64,000 nt of DNA from WTAW01 sp964406575 (GCA_964406575.1 CAYOSH010000002.1:139524-203523); one strand, 5' to 3'; counted from the stretch's first letter, positions 26,517-36,588 are shown. Notes: generated from the sequence alone by a model not told the origin. Made by a program: numbers and translations.

Positions 26517-27893
26517 TTAGAGCACGGTGAAAGCCATCCTCCGACTGGCTGAATTTTTGGTGATTTCGTCGGTTATTTTAATGAAAAACCCATATTCTCC
26601 CGGCTCAGGAAGTGCTGCCAGAGGGATTTGTGTTCCTTCCAGAAGCATCCCGCTCTCTGTTTTCTTCTGGATTTTTTGAGGATTGAGCTTGAACACCTGT
26701 TCTCCATAATGAATCTCGAACTCTATTTGGAGTGCACAATTCTGATCTGTATCCACACCGATGTTGTAGATGTAATAAAAGACATTCAGAGCTTGTTCCC
26801 GGCTGTAGACTTGGCTGAAACGAGGAGCGAGAGAATAATTACCCACAGAAAAAACATTAAACTCCTTCTCCCTGAATGATTCTCTCGCATTGACTTCCGG
26901 TGAAGCGATGAGGGATGAGATCCCAAAGTCCCTCGTCCAGAAATTCGGGACGTTGAGTTTTTCTTTCTTGAGCGAATAGATTTTCTCGTCCTTAGTTTTG
27001 AGACCGACATAGAGTTCGTAATCCCCGGGAAGAACGGGAATACCCGCCTGGGCAAAAAAATGATCGTTTTCCTTGACTAAAGTTTTTTCCTGGCGAAAAT
27101 CTACCGAATAGACCTCTGATTTCAACCTGCCGAAAACTGTCAGCTTTTCGGGCAGCTCCAGTTGGGATTCAATCTTGAGGAGCAGGGTGAGATAACTGCT
27201 CAAATTTTCTGCCTTGGTGAAGAGAATCCTTTGCTCGAATGGAACCTGAATGATATCCTCTGCCTGAGATTCGACCCGCTGGATGAGTTTCCCCTCGAAG
27301 GAATCGGAAGAGAATGTCAGGATTTGCTTGTACTCGGGAACAGCTTGTAAATCCGGGTAGAGCAAAGCCACCTCAGGGAAAGAATACATTGCCTGGACGA
27401 GCCTTGCCTCAGTCCTTGTGCGGTCCAAAACAAAACCAGTGCCATCATTGGCAAACACGAGATTGAAAGATTCTTTGGGGTATTCTATCCACGAGGGTGT
27501 AGGGTATGCCCATACTTCAGTGTCCGGACCTTGATGGAATATCTTCATGGGATTCCCAAGACGAACATACACCTTTCCCTGATCGGTTTGGACTCCCATG
27601 TTGTAACCATAAATAAAATGGTTTTCGACGTACTCAAGACGTTTGTAGTACTCTTCTTTAAACTCGTTGAATTCTGTTTGAGGGGTCGGGTCTCTCTTGG
27701 CCCAGAACAACTGGATGAATGCTTCTCTCTCTTTATCCTTTTCCAGGTTTTCGAATGCCACTTTTTCGGTATCTGTTATAAGAAGTTCAACTTCCTTTAT
27801 CCACTTTTTCGAAAAGTCCTCCTTTTTAGCATAACCGGGAATAACCAAGAGAAACACCAGAGCCAGAATAAAAACAAGAAGCTTGTTCTTCAT
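26517..27893 (-). CDS. GWxTD domain-containing protein
   Basis: 458-residue exported protein (signal peptide 1-22). The GWxTD domain occupies about residues 25-170: FIQLFWAKRDPTPQTEFNEF, then YYKRLEYVENHF and GVQTDQGKVYVRLGNP, in which the eponymous GWxTD is GVQTD. The remainder (about 200-458) is a string of beta domains. GWxTD proteins are known only from genome surveys of Acidobacteriota and relatives. It is flanked by a TPR gene 28 bases upstream and the VWFA gene 16 bases downstream, so the products probably act together. Confidence 0.85.
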   Translation of the reverse strand: MKNKLLVFILALVFLLVIPGYAKKEDFSKKWIKEVELLITDTEKVAFENLEKDKEREAFIQLFWAKRDPTPQTEFNEFKEEYYKRLEYVENHFIYGYNMGVQTDQGKVYVRLGNPMKIFHQGPDTEVWAYPTPSWIEYPKESFNLVFANDGTGFVLDRTRTEARLVQAMYSFPEVALLYPDLQAVPEYKQILTFSSDSFEGKLIQRVESQAEDIIQVPFEQRILFTKAENLSSYLTLLLKIESQLELPEKLTVFGRLKSEVYSVDFRQEKTLVKENDHFFAQAGIPVLPGDYELYVGLKTKDEKIYSLKKEKLNVPNFWTRDFGISSLIASPEVNARESFREKEFNVFSVGNYSLAPRFSQVYSREQALNVFYYIYNIGVDTDQNCALQIEFEIHYGEQVFKLNPQKIQKKTESGMLLEGTQIPLAALPEPGEYGFFIKITDEITKNSASRRMAFTVL

Positions 27894-27921
27894 TTTTCTT
27901 TTCCTGTATTCAATCAGGGCG

Positions 27922-28830
27922 CTATTTTTTGAGATAATCGAGGAGCTGTTTTGTTACATTCGCCTTCTCATGTTCGGGAGCTAGTTCGAGGAATTTTTCC
28001 AGATTCTTGATGGCTTCTTCCACATTGTTTTGGTTAATGTACAGAGTGCCTAATTGGTAGTAGGCTTCGGCGTAGTCCTCTTTTAACTCGACGGTCTTGA
28101 GAAATGCAGATAAAGCTCCTTCTTGATCGCCCAGGTTGGTCAGACACACTCCCAGATTGTAGAAGGCATCCGGGTCGTCTTCGCTGATTTCTGCGGCTTT
28201 TGCGTAGTACTTTTTGGCTTCTTCGTAGTTGTCCTCCATAGCCAGGAGTTGTCCCAGCTCTTTGTTTGCGCTGTAGCTTTCGGGATTCAGTTCCAGCGCT
28301 TTTTGGAATGCCGCAATGGCTTCCTCTTTTTTATCCGATTTTTTTAAAGCCAGGCCAAGATTAAAGTAATAGCCCCACTGCGATTGGCTGAGTTCAAGAG
28401 CCTCATTGTACGCCTGGACAGCCTCTTCATACTTTTGTTCGGCATAGAGTTTATTCCCTTTGAGGAAAATCTTGTCTGCGGCGGACAAGTTCGTCTCCAT
28501 CATACTTTGGGCCGTGTCCAGAACGACATTCATTTCGGTCGCAGCAGCGATCCTCACTCGGACCTCCTGGGAGACGGGCATAAAACCCGCCTTCTTAAAA
28601 GTCACATAGTAGTAGTCAGGCCAGAGTCCTATCTGCGAGAATCTCCCCTCCTTATTCGTCTCGAGTTCAATCTTTTTTTCTGCTGATTTTACAGAAACGA
28701 TGGTTACGGTGACCTTCTCCAGGGGATTCCCTGCTTTGTCTGTGACGGTTCCGATTATCTTTCCATGCTGTGACCATCCAACCACAAAACACACGTGGAT
28801 CAAAAACAGCGAAATCACAAGTTTTCTCAT
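27922..28830 (-). CDS. exported TPR protein with carboxypeptidase-regulatory-like domain
   Basis: 302 residues: signal peptide (1-20), a carboxypeptidase-regulatory-like beta domain (GKIIGTVTDKAGNPLEKVTV, about 23-105), then about five TPR units (KLYAEQKYEEAVQAYNEALE, EEAIAAFQKALELNP, EEAKKYYAKAAE, EGALSAFLKTVEL, VEEAIKNLEKFLELAP). A periplasmic adaptor between envelope proteins fits. The regulatory-like domain is the same type that begins both TonB receptors in this window. Middle gene of the GWxTD operon. Confidence 0.85.
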   Translation of the reverse strand: MRKLVISLFLIHVCFVVGWSQHGKIIGTVTDKAGNPLEKVTVTIVSVKSAEKKIELETNKEGRFSQIGLWPDYYYVTFKKAGFMPVSQEVRVRIAAATEMNVVLDTAQSMMETNLSAADKIFLKGNKLYAEQKYEEAVQAYNEALELSQSQWGYYFNLGLALKKSDKKEEAIAAFQKALELNPESYSANKELGQLLAMEDNYEEAKKYYAKAAEISEDDPDAFYNLGVCLTNLGDQEGALSAFLKTVELKEDYAEAYYQLGTLYINQNNVEEAIKNLEKFLELAPEHEKANVTKQLLDYLKK

Positions 28831-28915
28831 TTTGCCTTGCTCCTTGCCCTTCGTTTTTTATCCTCTGTTTGTATCTGCTCCGTTGTATTTATAAAGCCTT
28901 TTAATAGAAGGTCTA

Positions 28916-30991
28916 TTATTTATTATTTTTTATCTGTTTTTGTGTTTGCTCCTCGAGATCCTTGATGGATGGCTGCGCAGGGTTGAGTTTAAGGGATTCC
29001 CGAAGGAGAGGCAGTGCCCTCTCCGGCTGGTTGAGTTTGATATAGCACTCAGCCGCAAGGTTCAAGACGTTTATTTCCTTGGATTTTGCCAGGAGTCTTT
29101 CCAGATAGGCAAGAGCTGTGTTCCAGTCCTTGAGAGCCACGTAGTTCGCAGCGAGAAGTTTGCCCGATTCTCTCTGGTCCACTGATTCAAAGACTGGAGA
29201 GATGATGTTCACAGAATCCTGGTATCTCTGGAGTGCGTACAGCACTTTGGCTAAAAGAAGCCTCGTTTCGGGATCATCTTTCAGCTTCATGGCCTGTTCA
29301 AGGTAGGTATGGGCCCGATCGTATTTTTGGGTCATAAAACACTGCGTGGCGAGGATTTTGAGCTGGCTGGATTCAGGGAAAGATCCATATTGTTTTGTGA
29401 AAACCCATGGCAATATAGGATAGGGTTGGGAGAGGAGGATAAAATTTTCTTTCTGAGTGAGCGTTTTTTGGCCGTTGTCATCCAGGATGGAAACCTCTAC
29501 GCGGTAGTAACCGGGATCGAGGGAACTGAGGGAAATGGGGCCGATGTTTATCCCTCCACTCTTTGGGTCATAGATGTCCTCCAGAGGTTTTTTCAAGTTC
29601 AAGACAGAAGAAGTGCTTCTCACCGAGAATATTTCAATGAGAAAATCTGCACCTCTGGTCTCACCTCGTGAGGTCGAATCATAGAGCTGGCAGTATATTC
29701 CCATATTTTCCTGAGGGATAAAATTGTTCTCCGTGTTCACCGTTAATTGATTTCCTTGGAACGAAAAAGCCTTGAAAGCGTTTCTGCGGCTTTGTGCCGC
29801 CTCCGTCTGGCTGTGGTAGAGAAGAAGATCACTGAGATAGGGGCCGCTGTTCTTTTCAGGGATGAATATTTCGGTCTGGAAGGATGTGAAATCCTTGGCC
29901 GTCTTGTTCTGGAGAAGAAAAAACAGCTTGTAATTCCCTGATATGATAGGGAGCACATCCTGAATGGCGAAGAGCTGGCGCTCGTGTGTCTTGTACTGTT
30001 CTGGCGTGATCCGCATGGTCATATCTTCGACTTTCTCAAAAACAGGATTCCCCAGCATGTCTTCAAGCTTGAGAATGATTTGGAAGACGGCATAATATCT
30101 GTTTTCATAAAATGCGAAATTCACCGTCTTCGGCTCTATAGCCCAGTGAATAAAGGACTGGTTGAAATTATTGAAAACCCTGACTAAAAAACTGCTCTCG
30201 AAGAAATTGTGGGAGTACTCTGTCTCGACATAGTCTTTATAGGAAAGATAGGTTCGGGCATATTCATCTGGGTACTTTTTCTCTGCCAGAGATTGAACAT
30301 TGGATATAATCATATTTGAAGAAGAGATCGACGTCATGTTGCGGGTCCCCTCTCCGGGAAGATAACTGAGCGACGCACCTGCCAGTTCAGCGGAGATTTC
30401 TTTTATGATGTTGTACGCTTGGTCTCGACTGAGTGCCGACTTTGCATACTGGGGAGAGATGAGCTTATCCGGGCCCTCGCCGGGGTAATAAAGGCGATAT
30501 TCCCCGATTCCCTGCGGTTGATAAAAGATGAGATAAAAGAAGGAGGGCAGGCCGTATCTCGGCTCTCCCTTGTAATACCATAACTCTAGAGGGATGATCT
30601 GGGACACCGTGTCATAAACAGTCCTGTTTATAGGAGGACCTAGAAGAAGATAGTAATATCCTCTCTCCGTTTGACTCCCCTTCCTAGAGCTTTGACGGCC
30701 AAAATTCGCATCAGCAAACTGAACCCTTTTCATATACTCTTGGTAAAACTCATTTTCGGGAGTATCAGGCATAGGGTCCCGATGTTTCCAGAAAATTTGA
30801 ATAAATCGAGTCCTTTCCTCGGGATTGAGTTTCAGAAAAATCTCTTTTTCCGTTTTGGTGATGATCGGACCGACCGTATCCAACCAGTCTTTGTGTTCCC
30901 GCGAAAGATCGTTGTTCTGGCCGAGAAGGGAGCAGACACAAAATAGAAGGATCATGTGTAGGGGGAGGATCTTTTTCATCTGTACGCTCAC
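28916..30991 (-). CDS. GWxTD domain protein with C-terminal TPR repeats
   Basis: 691-residue exported protein, first gene of the operon. A GWxTD-type domain lies at about 45-140: FIQIFWKHRDPMPDTPENEF, EYMKRVQFADANF, then GSQTERGYYYLLLGPP, where the motif is GSQTE. Beta-rich middle, then TPR units from about 530 to 690 (AHTYLEQAMKLKDDPETRLL, and others). The GTG start at 30991 coincides with the predicted transcription start; ATG 30979 (MKKILP) is the alternative and gives a cleaner signal peptide. The sister protein at 26517 shares the LFW..RDP.P.T..NEF core. Confidence 0.82.
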   Translation of the reverse strand: MSVQMKKILPLHMILLFCVCSLLGQNNDLSREHKDWLDTVGPIITKTEKEIFLKLNPEERTRFIQIFWKHRDPMPDTPENEFYQEYMKRVQFADANFGRQSSRKGSQTERGYYYLLLGPPINRTVYDTVSQIIPLELWYYKGEPRYGLPSFFYLIFYQPQGIGEYRLYYPGEGPDKLISPQYAKSALSRDQAYNIIKEISAELAGASLSYLPGEGTRNMTSISSSNMIISNVQSLAEKKYPDEYARTYLSYKDYVETEYSHNFFESSFLVRVFNNFNQSFIHWAIEPKTVNFAFYENRYYAVFQIILKLEDMLGNPVFEKVEDMTMRITPEQYKTHERQLFAIQDVLPIISGNYKLFFLLQNKTAKDFTSFQTEIFIPEKNSGPYLSDLLLYHSQTEAAQSRRNAFKAFSFQGNQLTVNTENNFIPQENMGIYCQLYDSTSRGETRGADFLIEIFSVRSTSSVLNLKKPLEDIYDPKSGGINIGPISLSSLDPGYYRVEVSILDDNGQKTLTQKENFILLSQPYPILPWVFTKQYGSFPESSQLKILATQCFMTQKYDRAHTYLEQAMKLKDDPETRLLLAKVLYALQRYQDSVNIISPVFESVDQRESGKLLAANYVALKDWNTALAYLERLLAKSKEINVLNLAAECYIKLNQPERALPLLRESLKLNPAQPSIKDLEEQTQKQIKNNK

Positions 30992-30997
30992 TTGTTA

Positions 30998-31026
30998 AAA
31001 TTAACACAATGCCGGATAAGTTTCAA
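30998..31026 (-). promoter_or_regulatory. sigma70 promoter of the GWxTD operon
   Basis: On the minus strand TTGAAA (31026-31021), a 17-base spacer and TAATTT (31003-30998). The predicted start is base 30991, the first base of the GTG codon, so the message is probably leaderless. Confidence 0.6.
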
Positions 31027-31215
31027 TTGACACCTTCCTGAGAAAACTTTTCGAAAAAATTAATATATTGAAATTTTTTCAGTTCTGCTTTATAAAATAT
31101 AGAAGAAAAAAACAAAAAATTGGATTATTCAAAAAATTGGATGAAATATCTGTTTCTGTCATAAAAACAAATTTCTAACCTATTGAAAAAAAAGGGATTG
31201 CGACAAGGCACAATT

Positions 31216-31230
31216 TGGCACAAAATTTGC
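31216..31230 (+). promoter_or_regulatory. sigma54 promoter of the first TonB receptor
   Basis: TGGCAC-N5-TTGC (31216-31230), a full match to the -24/-12 consensus with correct spacing, in the divergent 364-bp intergenic region. Predicted start near 31242; the ATG is at 31356, giving a leader of about 115 bases with two purine-rich stretches. Confidence 0.75.
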
Positions 31231-31355
31231 CATCTAATTTTTGGATAAATAGAAATTCAAGCTGATAAGGAGGTGCATCTAAAGAGACTATCTAAAAAAA
31301 AGTATTGGTTAAGAAAGATTTTCTTTCTTAGGGTAAAAGAAAAAAAGGAGGAATA

Positions 31356-34076
31356 ATGAAATTTAGATCACTTATCTCCTTGCTTGCTTTCCTGCTCATC
31401 CTTTCCCCTCTCGTCTTTTCTCAATCGAAAGAAACGGGTGCTATTGTTGGGTCGGTCATCGATGAAGAGGGCACTCCACTTCCTGGTGTGACCGTCACTC
31501 TGACGAGTCCAAATCTTATGGGCGAAAAATCCGCCATTACGGATGTCGAAGGACAGTACCGTTTTCCTGCGCTTCCCCCCGGACTCTATATGGTAAAAGC
31601 GACGTTACCGGGTTTTGCCACCGTGGAGCGTGAAGATATCAGGCTTACTACGACGGTCCGGCTCACGGTTGATATAACACTGAGGACATCTGCGATAGAA
31701 GAGGAAGTCACCGTTATTGCTCAGTCTCCTACTGTCGACGTCAAGACTTCAGAGACCGCATCGGTCACCCTGTCGAATGAAATTCTCCGGGCCATGCCCA
31801 CAAGCCAGTTTGTCAGCAACCTCGTCAACCTCGCTCCGGGCATCCAAGGCGACGTGGCCTACGGCTCCTCCGATAGCACGGGAGTCTCTTACCAGATCGA
31901 TGGTGTGGACGTCTCAGACCCGGAACTGGGATCGGCCTGGGTTTTTCTGGATTATAACGTCGTCGAAGAGGCGAAAATTATGGGAATCGGGATGAACGCG
32001 GAATACGGTGCCTTCACGGGTGTCATCTTCAACACCATCACCAAGTCGGGCGGGAATGAATTGTCCGGGCATGCAGAGGTCATCTTCCAGGACACGAAAA
32101 AGAATGGTTTCTGGACCACAGATAACAATCAGGCCTATATCGACGAAAATTCTAGTTTGACATCCCCCCTTAATGGGCTGCTGGATTCCAGTGTCCACCT
32201 CGGGGGCCCGATCATAAAGGATAAACACTGGTTTTTTCTCGGATTCCAGTACTATCGCTCCAAACAGAGACCGACCGGCCTTGAGGAACCCTACTGGAGA
32301 GACTACAAACAGCCCAGATTTTTCATCAAGCTCACATCACAGATAAGCTCCAAGATCAGCATGACCGGATGGTTCGAACTTGACTCGTACAACGGAATAA
32401 ACAGAAATACTGGCGTAACCCATCCTGTCCCAGAGACCGGAGTGAAACAGACATCGCCGGAATGGGTCGCCAACCTGGACTTGACAGCCGTGCTGAATCC
32501 CACGACGTTTTTCAACATCAAGGGGGCCTATTTCTGGGGATACTACTATCTCGACCCACAGGGTGAAGGTACTGCGCTTTGGCACGCGGGAGACAACAGG
32601 TGGTATAACAACAGCCAATGGTTCTACAAGGCGGACAGGACGCGTTTTCAGGCCAATGCCTCTATCTCCAACTACGCCGAAGATTTCATCGCCGGCGACC
32701 ACGATTTTAAATTCGGGACCGAGTTCGAGAGGGGATGGGCACGCTCGAGATACGGCTATACCGGCTATGTTGAAGGGATAGGAAATGCCGCTTTTATCTC
32801 CGATTATTTCGGCTATCTCTATGCGTATCAGTACGAAGGCTACGATATCAACACGCATTACATCCGAAATGAGTGGTTCCTTCAGGATGCCTGGTCGATC
32901 AGTGACAATCTGAGTCTCAACCTGGGACTCCGCTGGAGTTTTATGAAAGGGTATGTCAAGGGCAAATCCGGTTCCGTCTATTCTACCAATCGGCCCGCTC
33001 CCAGGGTAGGCTTTGCCTGGGATCTCTTCGGTGACCATTCGACCGTTCTCAAAGCCCACTGGGGACGCTTCACGGAAGCCATGTACACCGGAATATGCGA
33101 TCGTCTTAATCCCAACGAGTCTTACAGTGATTATACCGCCTATTATTGGGATGGTGAATGGGTTGAGTGGTGGAGCCAGCCATATCTGCCAACCCTCCTT
33201 GCGGACTCATACAGTCACCCCTACATGGACCAGTGGACCGTCGGGATCGAACGGGAGCTCTTCAAAGACACATCTCTCAGTGTCTCCTACATCAACCGCC
33301 GTTGGAAGAGCATCCTCAACACCTATGACATTCTCGCCCAGTATGAAACGGTAACTGTCTACGATCCTTTCAATAACAATCCCTACACGGTCTACAACCA
33401 GACCAACGTTGGCGAGCAACAACTTTTTCTCGGTAACATTAAAAAGGGAGATCCCTGGATTCTGGAGGATCTGTACAGGCAGTACCATGGAGTCGAGGTC
33501 CTTTTCAACAAGAGGTTCTCCAATAGATGGCAGCTCCTCGCTTCGTACGTGTGGTCGAAATGCACGGGGACAGTAGACAACGGCTTCGGCGATGACGTGG
33601 GCTGGGGTGGAGCAACATCAAACCCGAATTTTTGGCTGTTCAGAAATGGAAACTGCTTTAACGATCCCACTCACGTCGTTAAGCTCCAGGGCTCTTACAT
33701 CTTGCCCTTTGACATCCACTTCAACGCGTTTTTTATGTACAGAACGGGATACACCTACACGAGGCGCGCTCGGTTCAGGCTGGATCAGGGCAGAGAGACC
33801 GTCTTTACAGAAACGATGGGCTCTCGAAGATACCCGAACGTCACGAATCTCGACCTTCGTCTGGAGAAAACGTTCACCATCAAGGAGAAGTACCGGCTCG
33901 GCCTTATGGTCGACATCTTCAACGTGTTCAATGTAGATACGATCACTTCCTGGGGAAATCGGACGGACTATGACTGGTACGAGGACCTTTCCGATTATAC
34001 ATCATCCGACGGACACCAGGTTTACGGTCTTGTAGCTCCTAGAGCAATCAGGCTTGGAATAAGATTCTTCTTCTAA
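31356..34076 (+). CDS. TonB-dependent outer-membrane receptor with carboxypeptidase-regulatory-like domain
   Basis: 906-residue receptor. Signal peptide 1-22; carboxypeptidase-regulatory-like domain about 27-115 (GAIVGSVIDEEGTPLPGVTV); plug domain about 120-240 with VSYQIDGVDVSDP and GVIFNTITKSGGNE; then a 22-strand-type barrel ending in LGIRFFF, the terminal aromatic of outer-membrane proteins. Such SusC-like or OmpA-related receptors import glycans, peptides or metal complexes in Acidobacteriota; the ligand is not deducible. ATG behind AAAAGGAGGAATA. A sigma54 promoter upstream and a strong terminator downstream make it a single-gene unit, divergent from the GWxTD operon. Confidence 0.9.
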   Translation: MKFRSLISLLAFLLILSPLVFSQSKETGAIVGSVIDEEGTPLPGVTVTLTSPNLMGEKSAITDVEGQYRFPALPPGLYMVKATLPGFATVEREDIRLTTTVRLTVDITLRTSAIEEEVTVIAQSPTVDVKTSETASVTLSNEILRAMPTSQFVSNLVNLAPGIQGDVAYGSSDSTGVSYQIDGVDVSDPELGSAWVFLDYNVVEEAKIMGIGMNAEYGAFTGVIFNTITKSGGNELSGHAEVIFQDTKKNGFWTTDNNQAYIDENSSLTSPLNGLLDSSVHLGGPIIKDKHWFFLGFQYYRSKQRPTGLEEPYWRDYKQPRFFIKLTSQISSKISMTGWFELDSYNGINRNTGVTHPVPETGVKQTSPEWVANLDLTAVLNPTTFFNIKGAYFWGYYYLDPQGEGTALWHAGDNRWYNNSQWFYKADRTRFQANASISNYAEDFIAGDHDFKFGTEFERGWARSRYGYTGYVEGIGNAAFISDYFGYLYAYQYEGYDINTHYIRNEWFLQDAWSISDNLSLNLGLRWSFMKGYVKGKSGSVYSTNRPAPRVGFAWDLFGDHSTVLKAHWGRFTEAMYTGICDRLNPNESYSDYTAYYWDGEWVEWWSQPYLPTLLADSYSHPYMDQWTVGIERELFKDTSLSVSYINRRWKSILNTYDILAQYETVTVYDPFNNNPYTVYNQTNVGEQQLFLGNIKKGDPWILEDLYRQYHGVEVLFNKRFSNRWQLLASYVWSKCTGTVDNGFGDDVGWGGATSNPNFWLFRNGNCFNDPTHVVKLQGSYILPFDIHFNAFFMYRTGYTYTRRARFRLDQGRETVFTETMGSRRYPNVTNLDLRLEKTFTIKEKYRLGLMVDIFNVFNVDTITSWGNRTDYDWYEDLSDYTSSDGHQVYGLVAPRAIRLGIRFFF

Positions 34077-34100
34077 GTTCTTACAGAAGCTGAAGTTCAA

Positions 34101-34133
34101 AAGGAGACCGCGATTCGCGGTCTCCTTTTTTTT
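34101..34133 (+). terminator. rho-independent terminator of the first TonB receptor
   Basis: A perfect 12-bp stem (AAGGAGACCGCG with CGCGGTCTCCTT), 3-base loop and a run of T residues. It ends the receptor transcript 25 bases after the stop codon. Confidence 0.92.
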
Positions 34134-34188
34134 CAACTCAAACTCTTTCATGAATGAATTTATCCTTCCAGCTTTTTTATCTTTGTGC

Positions 34189-34194
34189 TAAAAT
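34189..34194 (+). promoter_or_regulatory. extended -10 promoter of the sulfatase-TPR gene
   Basis: TGTGCTAAAAT provides a TGN extension and TAAAAT -10 box ending seven bases before the ATG at 34201, so the predicted start is the A of the ATG. Confidence 0.5.
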
Positions 34195-34200
34195 TTTTGT

Positions 34201-36588
34201 ATGTCCAAGGCCAAGAATAAAGAAAAAAACACAAAGAGAGAAAAAACAAAGAAGGCATCCCCCGTTAAAATCGTTCTTCCTGGTATCCTCATAGTGCTTG
34301 TTATCGCTGTATGTGCCTATATTTTTTTCCTCCCCCAAAAAAAATCCTTTTCACAGCTCAAGAAAAATAAAGATTTTAATTACATCCTGATCACTGTCGA
34401 CACTCTCCGGGCCGACCGCATCCCCTGCTACGGATTTCCTTATGTCGACACACCGACTATCGACCTCTTCGCATCCAAAGGTGTTTTGTTTGAACGATGT
34501 ATCTCTCAGACTCCACTCACTCAGCCTTCTCATACGACACTCCTAACAGGTACCTATCCGCTTTTCCACGGAGTTCGAGACAATGGAGGATTTCTCGTCC
34601 CTCAAGAACTCGTGACTTTAGCTGAGGTCTTTAAAAAAAAGAAATATCAGACGGCCGCCTTTGTGGCCGCCTTTGTCCTCGATTCCAAGTGGGGCTTTAA
34701 TCAAGGATTCGATTATTATTTTGACAAGTTTGATTTGAGCAAATACGAGACTATCTCTCTCGGGAACGTCCAGCGCCGAGGAGATGAGGTGATCGATGAG
34801 ACTCTCCGCTGGCTCGATTTGCACAAACAGGAGAAGTTTTTCACCTGGATTCACCTCTACGATCCGCATACACCGTACGACCCTCCTTCACCCTTTAGGG
34901 AAAAACATCCTAATAGACCCTATCTCGGTGAGATCGCTTACACGGATAGTCAATTGGGGAGACTCTGGGATTATCTGGAACAGAATGATCTGACAGAAAA
35001 CACCATACTCATATTCGCCTCTGATCACGGAGAAAGTCTGGGCGAGCACCAGGAGAGCACGCATGGATTTTTTATCTACCAGGAAGGGATCCATGTTCCT
35101 TTGATATTTGTTACGCCCTTCAAAGATCTGCACGGCATTCGATGCAGTGAGATCGTCTCTCTTGTGGATGTCATGCCCACGGTTTTGGAGATGGAGGGCG
35201 AAATTTTTCCCTCGCAGATTCAAGGGAAAAGCCTCCTGCCTATGTTTTTCGGTGAAGAGGAGAATGAAGAAAGTTTTGCCTATTCGGAAACCTACTATGC
35301 AAGGCTCCATTACGGCTGGAGTGATTTGAAATGTATCCAGGAGAGGAAGTTCAAGCTCATCATCTCGCCGGAATTGGAGTTGTACGATCTGATCGACGAT
35401 CCGGAGGAGCAAACCAACCTTGTCTCCGCCTTTCCTGAAGAGACACGAAGACTTATGCGGACAGCCGAACAGTTCATCGATGAAAAAAGCCAGGGTGCCT
35501 TTGATCTCGACTATCAACGCATCGATGAAGAAACGCGTCAAAAACTCGCGGCGCTCGGGTACATCGGGACATTCTCCGACCAATCCTCCCTTGCGGGCAA
35601 AAGACTCGCGAGCCCCAAAGAAAAAATCGGGGTCTTCAACCAGCTTTCACAAGTCAAAGAATGGATGCTGGAGGAAAAATATGATGAAGCTGTGGCCCTC
35701 ATCACTAGGATCATGGATGAAGATCCAGAAGTCATCGATGCCTACTTCACTCTGGGAAATCTGTATTTTAAGAAGAGAGAATTTGCCAAGGCCCTGGACA
35801 GTTTTCTCATCGCCCTCGAAAAGCGACCCAGAGATCCTTTTACCGTCATCAACGTGGCCAATTCCTACATGGGGATGGGAGAGATCGAAGAGGCAGACAG
35901 GTTTGTGATGAGCATGATCGACTCTCTTCCGCCTGACTCCCAGCTTTATTATGTTTTGGGAAACATCAAAAACCTCAAAGAGGAACCTGAAGAAGCGATC
36001 AAGTATTATAAAGAATGTATCAAACTCAATCCAACCTCTGCATCTGCCTACTGTGCGCTTGGAGGAGTCTACGTAACCCAAAAACGCTTCGATGACGCAG
36101 AAAGTTATCTTTTAAAGGCTAAAGAGACCAATCCCGCACTCCGGAATCTCTATTACAACTGGGCGCTTCTCTATGAAGAAAAAGGGGATTTGAGCAAAGC
36201 TGCAGATGCGTATAAGCAGGAACTGGAGAACATTCCCCATAACTTCAAGGCCTGTTTCAATCTCTCACGGGTTTACAGAAAGCTGGGAGATGTCCTTGAA
36301 GAGGAGAAATACCTGAATAAGACGATGGAGCTCAACCCGAATTTTGCGATGAGCTATTTTTACCTTGCGCGCATTTACTTGAATCGCAGCGAAGACTACG
36401 ACAAAGCCATTGCTCTAGCGGAAAAAGGGATAGAGCTAAAACCGGACGTAAAAGACCTTCCTCTGGGTTATTTTCTCCTAGCAGACCTCTACAACAGACT
36501 TGGACAGCAAGCCAAATCGGAAGAATATGTCCGTAAAGCCAGGGCTTTGGCCCAGGATCATTCCAAGAGCAATAACCTCCCAGAATGA
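34201..36588 (+). CDS. membrane-anchored sulfatase-like hydrolase with TPR domain
   Basis: 795 residues. A lysine-rich cytoplasmic start, one transmembrane helix (about 23-43), an alkaline-phosphatase-fold sulfatase domain (about 58-420) and TPR repeats (about 480-790). Metal ligand motifs are ITVDTLRADR (D67) and ASDHGESLGEH. The nucleophile motif C/S-x-P-S-R of true sulfatases is TQPSH (T107), so it is more likely a phosphotransferase or phosphodiesterase-type member than a formylglycine sulfatase. The TPR half faces the periplasm with the catalytic domain and may bind the GWxTD-type partners next door; that is inference. Message probably leaderless. Confidence 0.82.
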   Translation: MSKAKNKEKNTKREKTKKASPVKIVLPGILIVLVIAVCAYIFFLPQKKSFSQLKKNKDFNYILITVDTLRADRIPCYGFPYVDTPTIDLFASKGVLFERCISQTPLTQPSHTTLLTGTYPLFHGVRDNGGFLVPQELVTLAEVFKKKKYQTAAFVAAFVLDSKWGFNQGFDYYFDKFDLSKYETISLGNVQRRGDEVIDETLRWLDLHKQEKFFTWIHLYDPHTPYDPPSPFREKHPNRPYLGEIAYTDSQLGRLWDYLEQNDLTENTILIFASDHGESLGEHQESTHGFFIYQEGIHVPLIFVTPFKDLHGIRCSEIVSLVDVMPTVLEMEGEIFPSQIQGKSLLPMFFGEEENEESFAYSETYYARLHYGWSDLKCIQERKFKLIISPELELYDLIDDPEEQTNLVSAFPEETRRLMRTAEQFIDEKSQGAFDLDYQRIDEETRQKLAALGYIGTFSDQSSLAGKRLASPKEKIGVFNQLSQVKEWMLEEKYDEAVALITRIMDEDPEVIDAYFTLGNLYFKKREFAKALDSFLIALEKRPRDPFTVINVANSYMGMGEIEEADRFVMSMIDSLPPDSQLYYVLGNIKNLKEEPEEAIKYYKECIKLNPTSASAYCALGGVYVTQKRFDDAESYLLKAKETNPALRNLYYNWALLYEEKGDLSKAADAYKQELENIPHNFKACFNLSRVYRKLGDVLEEEKYLNKTMELNPNFAMSYFYLARIYLNRSEDYDKAIALAEKGIELKPDVKDLPLGYFLLADLYNRLGQQAKSEEYVRKARALAQDHSKSNNLPE

